Part shown: positions 1-7,615 of the stretch, one piece after another
How positions within the stretch are numbered: the stretch's first letter is position 1
How the letters are laid out: every line of letters begins with the position of its first letter
Assembly: GCA_029940175.1 (NCBI GenBank)
Contig: JAOZRM010000128.1
Location: 1-9,168, forward strand
Length of the DNA stretch: 9,168 nt
Source: Candidatus Sabulitectum sp.
Lineage (GTDB): Bacteria; Fermentibacterota; Fermentibacteria; Fermentibacterales; JCC-6
Reading direction: 5' to 3'
Position numbers and translations under genes: made by a program
The notes under the pieces: model-generated
Told to the model about the DNA's origin: nothing
What the model saw: the letters and a program-made list of their open reading frames with translations, nothing else
Databases searched by the model: none

Positions 1-361
1 AGATTAAGATACCGGCATTGGCATCGTAGCAGGCAGCATAAAGGATTGTGTCATCAGTGCCCAGAAATTCAGACACTTTCTCTTCCAGTTCCTTGTGTAT
101 GTCCTGTGTGCCACAGATGAACCTGACACTGGAAAGACCATATCCCCGTAAGTCAATTGTATCTTTTGCAGCCTGGCGAACATCAGGATGATTGGAAAGA
201 CCCAGATAGTTGTTTGCGCAGAAATTCAACACATTCTTCCTGGACCCAACTTCAATCTCAGTACCCTGGGGAGAAGTGATGATCCTCTCCTCTTTTATAA
301 GTCCCTGGGCTCTCCGTTTTACTATTAATTCAGCAATATCTTTGTATATTTTACGAGACAT
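1..361 (-). CDS. kbl: Glycine C-acetyltransferase (2-amino-3-ketobutyrate CoA ligase), N-terminal part, cut by window edge
   Basis: This is a PLP-dependent enzyme of the alpha-oxoamine synthase family. It interconverts 2-amino-3-oxobutyrate plus CoA with glycine plus acetyl-CoA, the second step of threonine breakdown after threonine dehydrogenase (Tdh). The reading frame starts at ATG 361 and stays open to base 1, giving about 120 of the usual 395-400 residues. The N-terminus closely resembles E. coli Kbl as I recall it: KEERIITS (residues 23-30), NFCANNYLGLSNHP (46-59), SVRFICGTQDIHKELE (78-93) and the cofactor-region motif YAACYDANAG (108-117). The PLP-binding lysine lies beyond the edge. 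A weak ribosome site (AAGGGA) sits about six bases before ATG. The upstream gap holds a promoter-like sequence, so kbl is probably transcribed separately from the transglycosylase operon. The usual partner tdh, if present, would lie to the left of the window. The identification is strong because several family blocks match. Confidence 0.93.
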   Translation of the reverse strand, partial: MSRKIYKDIAELIVKRRAQGLIKEERIITSPQGTEIEVGSRKNVLNFCANNYLGLSNHPDVRQAAKDTIDLRGYGLSSVRFICGTQDIHKELEEKVSEFLGTDDTILYAACYDANAGILI

Positions 362-426
362 ATTGTTTCCCTTCAAGCACACTGACGAAAGAATTATCCT
401 GCCCTGTAACGAGGCACACAGCCCCG

Positions 427-456
427 ATTATAACAATCTGGACAGGAAAAATACAA
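427..456 (-). promoter_or_regulatory. Predicted sigma70-type extended -10 promoter for kbl
   Basis: On the minus strand there is a perfect TATAAT (427-432) preceded by TGT (433-435), which makes an extended -10 element. A weak -35 hexamer TTGTAT (451-456, three of six matches to TTGACA) lies upstream with an 18-base spacer. Transcription would begin near 420, leaving a leader of about 60 bases before the kbl ATG at 361. The -35 sits inside the T-rich tract of the putative terminator of the preceding gene. No start-site data can be seen, and the sigma-factor consensus of this organism is assumed. Confidence 0.5.
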
Positions 457-473
457 AAAACTGAAAGTCAGTT
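447..473 (-). terminator. Weak candidate intrinsic terminator at the end of the slt-like gene
   Basis: Reading on the minus strand, AACTGA (468-473) and TCAGTT (459-464) form a perfect 6-bp stem with a CTT loop. It is followed by the T-rich run TTTTTTGTATTTTT (447-460), part of which overlaps the stem. The TGA stop codon of the transglycosylase gene lies inside the left arm. The stem is short and A/T-rich, so termination may be partial and some read-through into kbl is possible. Confidence 0.4.
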
Positions 474-2627
474 ATACTCCGGCCATATCTCCTTGTATAT
501 ATTGTAGTTATGGCTGACTATCTCAACGTACTTTTTTGTTTCATTGTACGTGATCCTACTGAAGAACTCTTCCCTGGAAACAGTTCCCCACCCCCATCGA
601 AGTGCATTGTGTGGCCCTCCATTGTAACCTGCCAGAGTACCGGGGATATCCCAGCCACAGTCTTCACCATAACTGCTGATACAAGCCGTTCCGTAGCGAA
701 TGGAAGTTGCCGGATCATAGAGGATGTCCGGGCTGTAGAGATGCTCCCACCCATTCTCCATGGCAACATACTCGGATGTACTTGGTATCATCTGAATAAG
801 GCCTCTTGCACCGGCAGTAGAGAAACAGGATGGCTGAAATGCACTTTCCTGTTTCATAATTGACCATAGAAGCTTTGGATCCATGCTGAATCGATCTGAT
901 GTAACAACAACCTCGTCGCTCCATGCAGCGGGATAACGCAACCTCCAGAGGTCTAGAGGACGGTTCTCACCTTCAAGACTCCAGATCTGCCATGCAGCTG
1001 AAGGTCCCCTTTCCCACACATCGTTTGCCAGGTAGAATGGAGCAAGACGATAAGCACCACCTGCTTCAGTTTCTGCAAGTCGAAACAGGTCAAGAGCCCA
1101 TTTTCTGCATCCAGCCTCAAGAAGAAGAACTCCATCAATTGCATTCCGGGTTGGTTGAGCTTCCGGCTTTCCGTTCCTGGCCATCCAGGCCCCAAGCGGC
1201 TCTTCAACAAATACAGGCTTCCATTCAGGCAGGCCCAGGTAATCCCTGGCAAAAGCTGCCGGCAGACTCTCAGGCTTGCCGCTTATAAGTCTGTCAAGAA
1301 CACCTCTCCCGGAGTCATCCCCGGATTCAAGCTTGAGAACACCATACCAGTACCTGGATGATGGACGGTATACACTCTGTGTCCATCTGCTGTTGAAATT
1401 TCCAAAAGCTTCAATAGCCTCTGCAGTTCTCCCGGTTTTCATCAGGGCGAGACACCCGTAAAATTGTGCATCATCCACAGTTGTGTTGGAAGGATACCTG
1501 CTGACAGTTTCTGCAAAATATGGAATCGACCTTTCCCAGAAACCGTTTTCCGCAAGAAGACTACCTCTGTACCATGGAAGGTTACTTATTCTGCCATGCC
1601 GAGGCCATGTGTTCTCATAAAACTCAAGCCACTCCATTGCCTCCTCCACCCTGCCAAGGGCAGCAAGGTCTCTTGCAAGATAAATACAGGCATTCGGGGC
1701 ATCCTCCCCTCTGGGCCACCGGTTGAGGTATTCCTCAAGAAGCTGAACCGCCTGATCATGTCTGCCAAGCCTGTCTCTGGTTCTACCGCCAAGGTATACA
1801 ATGTGGGCAGGAGGATTTGTGGAATTAACTGCCAGATCATACACTTCATTCCAGAGCCCCCCGGAGTAGAACGGGTCGGCAACCTGATTTGCCATTGAGG
1901 AATCTGCAAGCAGAGTTTCTCTGAGAAGTTCATAAGCAGCAGCATGAATATCTCCAGCCGGCCACAGTTCAAATGAATCCACGAAGTCACGGAACCCGAA
2001 AACTCCGCGAACCATACCTCTGGCATGATAGAACTTCGCCTTCAGTTTATCATCATCAAGATCGAAAGCGGTATTCCAGCACAACTCCTGCAATTCCAGA
2101 TCACCGGTTCCAAGAGCTGCTCTGTATGTGGCCAGAAGCTGATCTTTACCGGCACTGCCCGGAAGATCTGAATGGATCATCTGCAGAAACTCCATGGCAA
2201 AAGAAGGGTCAGTTGCAAGAAGAGATTCAGCAGCCATGAGAGCGACATAATCAGGCAGGAGATATCTGCCCTCCGATAATCCGGACATGATATCCGGAGC
2301 TATGGAGGTTCCACCAATTCTCAAAGCTCTGAACGGTGTGGTGCCTGTGGGAGTTTCAAGTAACAGCCGGGCAATCACCGGTGAGAGGGAAACTGAGGAT
2401 TCAGCTGCTTTTTCAGCGAGTTCTGCTCTTCCCGGACCTGGCTGCAGCAGATGAGCTGCAGAAGAATACATTAACGCTGCAGCATCCATCTCTCCTGCAA
2501 GAAAAAGAGAATCAGCAACACTAGCTTCAACGACGCTTCTCTCCAGATTACTCATTGGCTCAGGGCCATCAGTAGCCGTAGTACAGGCGAGAATCACCAG
2601 GACCCATGCAAGTAGAGAATGCTTCAA
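468..2627 (-). CDS. Slt70-like soluble lytic murein transglycosylase domain on a lipoprotein (family 1A)
   Basis: This 719-residue protein cleaves the MurNAc-GlcNAc bond of peptidoglycan to leave 1,6-anhydro-MurNAc ends. Residues 1-15 form a lipoprotein signal (MKHSLLAWVLVILAC) with Cys15 as the lipidation site, so it is predicted to be periplasmic and membrane-anchored. Residues about 30-565 are helical repeats, with TPR-like units such as 286-345 and 350-410, matching the superhelical U-domain of Slt70. The C-terminal catalytic domain starts near 575. It has the putative catalytic Glu594 in MKQESAF, then GARGLIQMIPST (606-617), AGYNGGP (666-672) and an ETKKYVEIV segment (696-704) typical of family 1A. 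It is somewhat longer than E. coli Slt (645). The start is TTG, directly after the TAG of the upstream gene with no gap. The signal peptide supports this start, and GAGGA at 2638-2642 may serve as ribosome site. It is the last gene of the four-gene operon. Confidence 0.9.
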   Translation of the reverse strand: MKHSLLAWVLVILACTTATDGPEPMSNLERSVVEASVADSLFLAGEMDAAALMYSSAAHLLQPGPGRAELAEKAAESSVSLSPVIARLLLETPTGTTPFRALRIGGTSIAPDIMSGLSEGRYLLPDYVALMAAESLLATDPSFAMEFLQMIHSDLPGSAGKDQLLATYRAALGTGDLELQELCWNTAFDLDDDKLKAKFYHARGMVRGVFGFRDFVDSFELWPAGDIHAAAYELLRETLLADSSMANQVADPFYSGGLWNEVYDLAVNSTNPPAHIVYLGGRTRDRLGRHDQAVQLLEEYLNRWPRGEDAPNACIYLARDLAALGRVEEAMEWLEFYENTWPRHGRISNLPWYRGSLLAENGFWERSIPYFAETVSRYPSNTTVDDAQFYGCLALMKTGRTAEAIEAFGNFNSRWTQSVYRPSSRYWYGVLKLESGDDSGRGVLDRLISGKPESLPAAFARDYLGLPEWKPVFVEEPLGAWMARNGKPEAQPTRNAIDGVLLLEAGCRKWALDLFRLAETEAGGAYRLAPFYLANDVWERGPSAAWQIWSLEGENRPLDLWRLRYPAAWSDEVVVTSDRFSMDPKLLWSIMKQESAFQPSCFSTAGARGLIQMIPSTSEYVAMENGWEHLYSPDILYDPATSIRYGTACISSYGEDCGWDIPGTLAGYNGGPHNALRWGWGTVSREEFFSRITYNETKKYVEIVSHNYNIYKEIWPEYN

Positions 2628-4043
2628 CTAGCTCTTTTCCTCGTGTCCGTATCCAGCAAGCTCTTCCTTAAGATCCGGATGAGCGGGAGCTCCTCTTAAA
2701 GAAGTCTCAAGCAACTCAACTGCTTCCGAGTGCCGGTCAACTGCAGCCAATGCCCTGGAAAGCGCAATCACTGTTCTTACAGACATCTCAATATCAGGCA
2801 GTGCATTTTTCAGAAACTCAATAGTTTCGTCTGCTCTTCCTGTTTTGACCATAAGCATACCCAGGCCTGAAATCGCCGGTTCCAGCTCGGGAGAAAAATC
2901 AAGAGCTTTTCGGAACAGCTTCTCTGCCTCATCCATGTCCTCCATGGCCGCTTTGAGGTGGGCGGTATTGCATAGAAGTTCCGAATTCTCCGGAGAAAGA
3001 TTAAGAGCCTGGCTGAAAAGAGCCTCTGCCTCTGAGAACTCTCCATGGTTAAAGTGCTTGATAGCCCTGGCGTTTAAGTCAACAATCCTATCTTCTTCTG
3101 CCTTATCGGCGAACCTTGCAGTAAGATCCACCATCTGACTGGTCATATCGGTATTCAGCTTAAGTCCTTTTTCCAGTTCCTGCTTGATCTCTCCAAGGGA
3201 TTCATTAGAGTCACTGATGTTTTTTTCTGTCTTCTCAAGCAGAGTTCCTGTGTTTTCCGAAATAGCCTTCATGGCTTCTGAAAGATCAACAGCCATCTTA
3301 TCAATCTTATCTGGAACCTCTTTCACCACTCCAAGTACCTGTTCTCCGGACAGGGCCAGCTGTTCCTTCACCTGAGACATTCCAGAAGACAAGGTCTCTA
3401 CGTACTCGCGATCTTCAGATATTTTCAGGATCTCTTCGAGTTTGCCGCAAACCTCAGCAAGTTTCTGCTCAACGGTCTCCATAGGGTTAGAGGAATCAGC
3501 GTCTTTGATTTCCTTGAGCTTATCTGTCATGGTAGTGGGAAGTTGCTCGAAGGAATTAACCATATCCTTGACAGTTGACTTTAATTCATCAAGATCTCCT
3601 GCTTTTCCAATGGCTGCCGTAACAGCATCAATTTTTTCTACCACCGGGGTCAGATCAACAGAAGTGCTTGCCTCCTGGTTACTGATCTCTTTTATAGCCG
3701 GAAGAATTTCACCGGAAAGAACTGTTTCAATTGCCTGCAGTTTCTCAGCCACCACACCGGACAACTGAGGATCATCTTCTTTCTGACTCTTTTCTTCCCC
3801 GCTTAGAGCGTTCTTGAGCTCATCAAGTTTCTCGATCACCGGAGCCATATCCAGAGCAATTGAATCACTGGCTTCCCTGGCGTCAGTGCTCTTTAAAACA
3901 GTGGCAATATCCTCTGCAAGAACCAGGTGTATCGCATCCAGTTTTTCACCCAGAGTCTCAATTTTCTTTCCGAGCCCCATAACCACCTTGCCCAGCTCCA
4001 TAAGAAGCTGCTCGGTGGTCAATCCAGTGGGATTATCAGCCAT
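2628..4043 (-). CDS. Repeat/coiled-coil-like helical protein with C-terminal TPR domain, function unknown
   Basis: I do not recognise a named family. The 471-residue protein has no signal peptide or membrane segment, so it is probably cytoplasmic. Residues 1-320 are acidic and helical with heptad-like hydrophobic spacing. A unit of about 66 residues occurs twice: EKL.AI..VL (from 34 and from 100), then EAS.S (57 and 124), then PV.EK.D (68-74 and 132-139). Residues about 324-456 form four TPR-like helix pairs (units near 325-352, 358-386, 392-418 and 424-456), of which the first two look most canonical (for example AEALFSQALNLSPEN). I chose ATG 4043 because GGAGG lies five bases upstream. The frame can be opened at TTG 4055, but that codon has no such site and would place the ribosome site inside the gene. 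It lies 18 bases after the solenoid gene and abuts the next gene exactly. A scaffold or adaptor role is inference. Confidence 0.85.
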   Translation of the reverse strand: MADNPTGLTTEQLLMELGKVVMGLGKKIETLGEKLDAIHLVLAEDIATVLKSTDAREASDSIALDMAPVIEKLDELKNALSGEEKSQKEDDPQLSGVVAEKLQAIETVLSGEILPAIKEISNQEASTSVDLTPVVEKIDAVTAAIGKAGDLDELKSTVKDMVNSFEQLPTTMTDKLKEIKDADSSNPMETVEQKLAEVCGKLEEILKISEDREYVETLSSGMSQVKEQLALSGEQVLGVVKEVPDKIDKMAVDLSEAMKAISENTGTLLEKTEKNISDSNESLGEIKQELEKGLKLNTDMTSQMVDLTARFADKAEEDRIVDLNARAIKHFNHGEFSEAEALFSQALNLSPENSELLCNTAHLKAAMEDMDEAEKLFRKALDFSPELEPAISGLGMLMVKTGRADETIEFLKNALPDIEMSVRTVIALSRALAAVDRHSEAVELLETSLRGAPAHPDLKEELAGYGHEEKS

Positions 4044-4048
4044 TGTTT

Positions 4049-4053
4049 CCTCC
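4049..4053 (-). promoter_or_regulatory. Ribosome binding site that sets the start of the coiled-coil/TPR gene
   Basis: GGAGG followed by AAACA and then ATG at 4043 is a near-ideal Shine-Dalgarno site with a five-base spacer. It favours ATG 4043 over the in-frame TTG at 4055. It also shows that this organism uses Shine-Dalgarno sites on at least some genes. Confidence 0.8.
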
Positions 4054-4061
4054 AACTTTCT

Positions 4062-7000
4062 TTATTTAAAATTGTATGTAATCATTCTCAATGAACTAGA
4101 AGGCAACAAATCATTACCTCCGACCAGAACAAACTCCGGGTGCTTCTCTGAGAGAAGCCTTGATACCGCACTGGCTTCAAGATCAGCTCCCATGTGCATT
4201 AATGCATACTCAAGCCTCTGGAGAAACACAGGATCACTTGTGGTAGCATATGCTTCTCGCCAGACAGAACAAGCAGCAACCCTTTTCCCGGAAAGCCACA
4301 ATGCCTCTCCAAGAGACATTGGATCTGAAGTCACACTGGCAGAACGAAGAACCTGGAAAACCTTCCCTTCTCTGAGCTGAGACTTTGCTGACTCAGACTG
4401 AGAATCAAAAAGACCAACAGCTTTCTTAACCTTCTGTAGAAGGTCTGAATCACCTCTGGAAAAAGAGAATGCTTCCGGAATTCTTCCAGCCAGGAGTAAA
4501 AGATCCACAACCTGAGGGACAGAAAGAGAACCTGGATCACCTGCAGTGGACAGGAAAACATCAACAATCTTGCCAGCAGCAGCACGGTTTTCCTCTGAAC
4601 TGCTTTCAAGCACTTGCAGTGCAAGCTCAAATAGCTTGTCTACACACTTGCAACGAATCAACATCTCTACTGCGGCAGACAATTCCCCCGGTAACGCGTT
4701 CTCCGGACCTTGAGGAAAGAGTTGATCAACGCCCGAAATCGCCTGCTGACTACTGGAACAGAATTCAAGGAAGTCCAGTCTATAATCAGAATTCATAATC
4801 GCATCTTTTAGCAGACCCTCAGAGCGGTCAATCCCCATGGTTGCCTGAGCTGTTCTAATATCATGTGCGACCGAGTCATGATCGGACTCCTCCGCAAGTA
4901 ACTCCAGTTGCTTGATGGGCTCAACAGCTTCAATCTCTATCCACGAAGAGAGTGGCTTTGAGATCAATTCAACAGGAATACTCACATCGTCAGGAAGCTG
5001 GTGATAGATAAATCCATCCGGATTGCAGGATGTAAGAGAAAGAAGCATTGCCAGGACTTGGTCGCCAGCTGCAAGCTCTGAAATTCTTTCGCTTAGATCT
5101 GGCTGCATACACAAAGCTTTTACAAGGATACTGGATGGATCGTACCCGTCAATATGTCTGCTCCCCACTTCTGCTGCAAAAACCAGCCCCTGGGCATAGT
5201 TGTTCTTCAGCGAATAATCCACTCCAGCTTGAACAAGCTCCCCGGCCAGTTCCGGATTTCCTTCAACTGCTGTACCCGCAGCAACCCGATATCCCTCGGG
5301 GTTACCGGCAAAGAGCCTTGCCAATGCAAGAGCTCCGTGGATATCAGCCGATCCTGGAACCTCCAGAGCTGCATTCTCCAAATACTCGAGTACATCAGTC
5401 TGATCAAGAAAAGTGTTTAGAGTTACAGCTGCGCTTGGATCATCACCTGTCTTCAGTTGTGCCTGAGCCAGGGCGATTGCCATTGCTGAAGAAGCCTTAC
5501 TTGATCTAAGGAATTCTGAAAGAACCTCTCTTGCCAGGTAGGCAGTTCTTACAGAAGAGGCAGCTTGTGAAAGAAAAGTCGTTGCCTCTTCCCGATTGCC
5601 CGCAGCGATTAATGAACATCCCTGAGAAAGTTGAGACAGATCATCATCAACCAGTTTCAATCCCTTTACCGAAGAAGCTGCCATTCCCGGCATACCTCTT
5701 TCTATAAAATATCTCATTCTGAACAATATGGTTTCTGTATCTGAATCCAGTACAAGCTCTGAAGCAAGCTTGTCCATCCAGTCTTCCACTTCACCTGTGG
5801 CCATGAGGGGGAGCAGCTTCTCCACAACATCCCCTCTATGGTTCTTGTTCAGGGCATCGAACAATGTCGATGGTTTCATTGCTGCAATTACTGAAAAAGG
5901 TAACGCGGAAACCTGAGTGGTAACTCTGTCAACCAGAGCTGGGTCCGAGAGAGCATTCTTCAAATGCTCGGCAGTTTTATCGAAATTACCGGAATGAATA
6001 CCTGCCCCGGCAACTACAAGCTCACCTGCAGGTGAAGTCGGAACGAAGTCTGACGAAAGAATCTCCGAACCTCTTGCCTTCAGGATCCCTCTGTCAAATA
6101 CTTCAAGAAGACCATCATCTTTGACTTTCTCCCCTGCAATAAGAAGTTCAAACCAGTCCTCAGCAGATTCAGAACCACTTCCTGTTCTGTATCCCGCAGC
6201 TGCACGAAGTCTTCTAAGCTCAGTGTGGCTGCTCATCAAATTATCATAATTAGACAGTACAGATACTATGTCCTGCCTGGATTTTACGTCCTGTCTGGCA
6301 GACAAGTGCTTCAAGGTTGCAGCAGCTTCGCCACCCCTCTTGTCAATGAGTAGAACTACAGCAAGGAGAGTTAATACAGCTGCACTGGTTCGATCCCGCT
6401 TAAGAAGCTTCTGAAGTTGCTCAAGAACCCATTCCGGGTTTACCTCCGCACTGAGCCCGAGAATCTGAACTGCATCTTCTACAGTTCCCTTCTGCACAAG
6501 AAACTCTCCGAGTTTTACAGTTACAAGACCTTCTCTGTCAACCTTTGAGTCAATGAACTTCCTGCAGATATCTACAATTGGTGAGTCACCCACATCAGAA
6601 CATTGAAAAGCCTTGTCCACTGAATCAAGAGCCTGAGTGTTCTCTCCTCTGTTCAGCCTAAGCCGAGCCTGAAGCAGGTGTGCCCGAGCAGAACCTGGAG
6701 AGTTAAGTACAATATTAGCCACGGCCTGCTCAAGAAGAGATGAATTACCATTCTCATCTATGAGACTGTCAAGAACGAGACATGCATCATCTGCTCTACC
6801 GGAACCACTGATGAATCTTGCCAGTGAGATCTTTGATTTTGGTGTTTTGTCCGATGGTATCAGCGTTTTTTCGACCAGGGCGATTGCACTCTTTATGATA
6901 TCACCCTCTGCATCGTAAAGACTGGGTAGCTCTGATATTGCTCTTTCAGTATCCCCTATTGCGGCAAGAACCTTTATACGCTTAAGATTAACTTCCATAT

Positions 7001-7610
7001 CAGTTCCACCGGTGCGTGTGGCTATCCAGCCGCTTAGACGCGCCAGGCTTTCTTCGGGGAATCTACACCTTTCAGCTGCATCAACAAGAACATCCATAGC
7101 CTCTTTCGGATCTCCCTTTTGAAGAAGAATCAGGGACCATGCAAGAATGCGGTCAATACCTGCACCCAACTGACGGCCTGTAATCCCCTCAAGAGTCTGA
7201 AATGCACTATGAATTGAATCTGAGAAACGGTTCACCGTCAATCTCTCTGTTCCAGAAAGAAGTTCTATAAGACCGTTAAAATCCCTCTGATGAAGTCGCG
7301 AGCGCCAGATAACCCTGAGAAGCTCAAGAGATCTTGGGAATTGTGCCTGTTTCTCCTCGAGAAGCCGTGAAACTGTCATCCTGAGATCCGGGTGTGATCG
7401 CATGATTTTCTCGCCGATTCTTCCCCCAAGATCCGGGTGACCAATATCCATCAGGAAAGGAACCAGTCTCGCTGACACGTCGTGATCTGAGAGGAGAAGA
7501 TCAAGTTCTTCTTCGGCCATCACTGCTGCCTGATCAACCATGTCACTGGAGGCAAGGTCCTGTATTTTCTTGAACGTTCTCTGTGCTTTTGATCCGAATA
7601 GAAATGCCAT
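4062..7610 (-). CDS. Very large alpha-solenoid (TPR-like repeat) protein, function unknown
   Basis: I do not recognise a specific family. The 1182-residue protein is almost entirely alpha-helical and looks like a degenerate TPR superhelix. Helix pairs with TPR-like spacing are visible near residues 153-187 (LILLQKGDPKEAMDVL), 260-285 (RADDACLVLDSL), 306-336 (ARLRLNRGENTQALDSVDKA), 364-392, 525-556, 702-736, 754-785 and 1096-1124. There is no signal peptide, membrane span or enzyme motif that I can see. The N-terminus MAFLFGSKAQRTFKKIQ is basic, and the rest is rather acidic and rich in Ala, Leu, Ser and Glu. The start ATG 7610 is preceded by GGAG, which overlaps the TAG stop of the upstream MltD-like gene five bases away, implying translational coupling. 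The context between two cell-wall lytic enzymes suggests a scaffold for envelope remodelling, but this is inference. The reading frame is convincing because it is long and fits the operon spacing. Confidence 0.88.
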   Translation of the reverse strand: MAFLFGSKAQRTFKKIQDLASSDMVDQAAVMAEEELDLLLSDHDVSARLVPFLMDIGHPDLGGRIGEKIMRSHPDLRMTVSRLLEEKQAQFPRSLELLRVIWRSRLHQRDFNGLIELLSGTERLTVNRFSDSIHSAFQTLEGITGRQLGAGIDRILAWSLILLQKGDPKEAMDVLVDAAERCRFPEESLARLSGWIATRTGGTDMEVNLKRIKVLAAIGDTERAISELPSLYDAEGDIIKSAIALVEKTLIPSDKTPKSKISLARFISGSGRADDACLVLDSLIDENGNSSLLEQAVANIVLNSPGSARAHLLQARLRLNRGENTQALDSVDKAFQCSDVGDSPIVDICRKFIDSKVDREGLVTVKLGEFLVQKGTVEDAVQILGLSAEVNPEWVLEQLQKLLKRDRTSAAVLTLLAVVLLIDKRGGEAAATLKHLSARQDVKSRQDIVSVLSNYDNLMSSHTELRRLRAAAGYRTGSGSESAEDWFELLIAGEKVKDDGLLEVFDRGILKARGSEILSSDFVPTSPAGELVVAGAGIHSGNFDKTAEHLKNALSDPALVDRVTTQVSALPFSVIAAMKPSTLFDALNKNHRGDVVEKLLPLMATGEVEDWMDKLASELVLDSDTETILFRMRYFIERGMPGMAASSVKGLKLVDDDLSQLSQGCSLIAAGNREEATTFLSQAASSVRTAYLAREVLSEFLRSSKASSAMAIALAQAQLKTGDDPSAAVTLNTFLDQTDVLEYLENAALEVPGSADIHGALALARLFAGNPEGYRVAAGTAVEGNPELAGELVQAGVDYSLKNNYAQGLVFAAEVGSRHIDGYDPSSILVKALCMQPDLSERISELAAGDQVLAMLLSLTSCNPDGFIYHQLPDDVSIPVELISKPLSSWIEIEAVEPIKQLELLAEESDHDSVAHDIRTAQATMGIDRSEGLLKDAIMNSDYRLDFLEFCSSSQQAISGVDQLFPQGPENALPGELSAAVEMLIRCKCVDKLFELALQVLESSSEENRAAAGKIVDVFLSTAGDPGSLSVPQVVDLLLLAGRIPEAFSFSRGDSDLLQKVKKAVGLFDSQSESAKSQLREGKVFQVLRSASVTSDPMSLGEALWLSGKRVAACSVWREAYATTSDPVFLQRLEYALMHMGADLEASAVSRLLSEKHPEFVLVGGNDLLPSSSLRMITYNFK

Positions 7611-7615
7611 GCCAC

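Noticed and set aside
210..464. Plus-strand open frame of 84 codons at the left edge
   Set aside because: It is antisense to the 5' end of kbl and its promoter region. The kbl frame on the minus strand matches a known family over 120 residues.
1464..1898. Plus-strand open frame of 144 codons
   Set aside because: It is antisense inside the Slt70-like gene, whose frame is supported by a signal peptide and catalytic motifs.
1586..2026. Minus-strand open frame of 146 codons in another frame of the Slt70-like gene
   Set aside because: It is a shadow of the real frame, with no start context and no recognisable motif.
4044..4055. Upstream TTG start for the coiled-coil/TPR gene
   Set aside because: The GGAGG site lies correctly spaced before ATG 4043 and would fall inside the coding region if TTG 4055 were used.
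3814..4380. Plus-strand open frame of 188 codons
   Set aside because: It lies antisense across the junction of two well-supported minus-strand genes, its Ser-rich composition is typical of the reverse complement of helical coding sequence, and it has no recognisable domain.
5048..5509. Plus-strand open frame of 153 codons
   Set aside because: It is wholly antisense to the solenoid gene, has Pro/Gln/Leu-rich low-information composition, and no ribosome site or family motif was seen.
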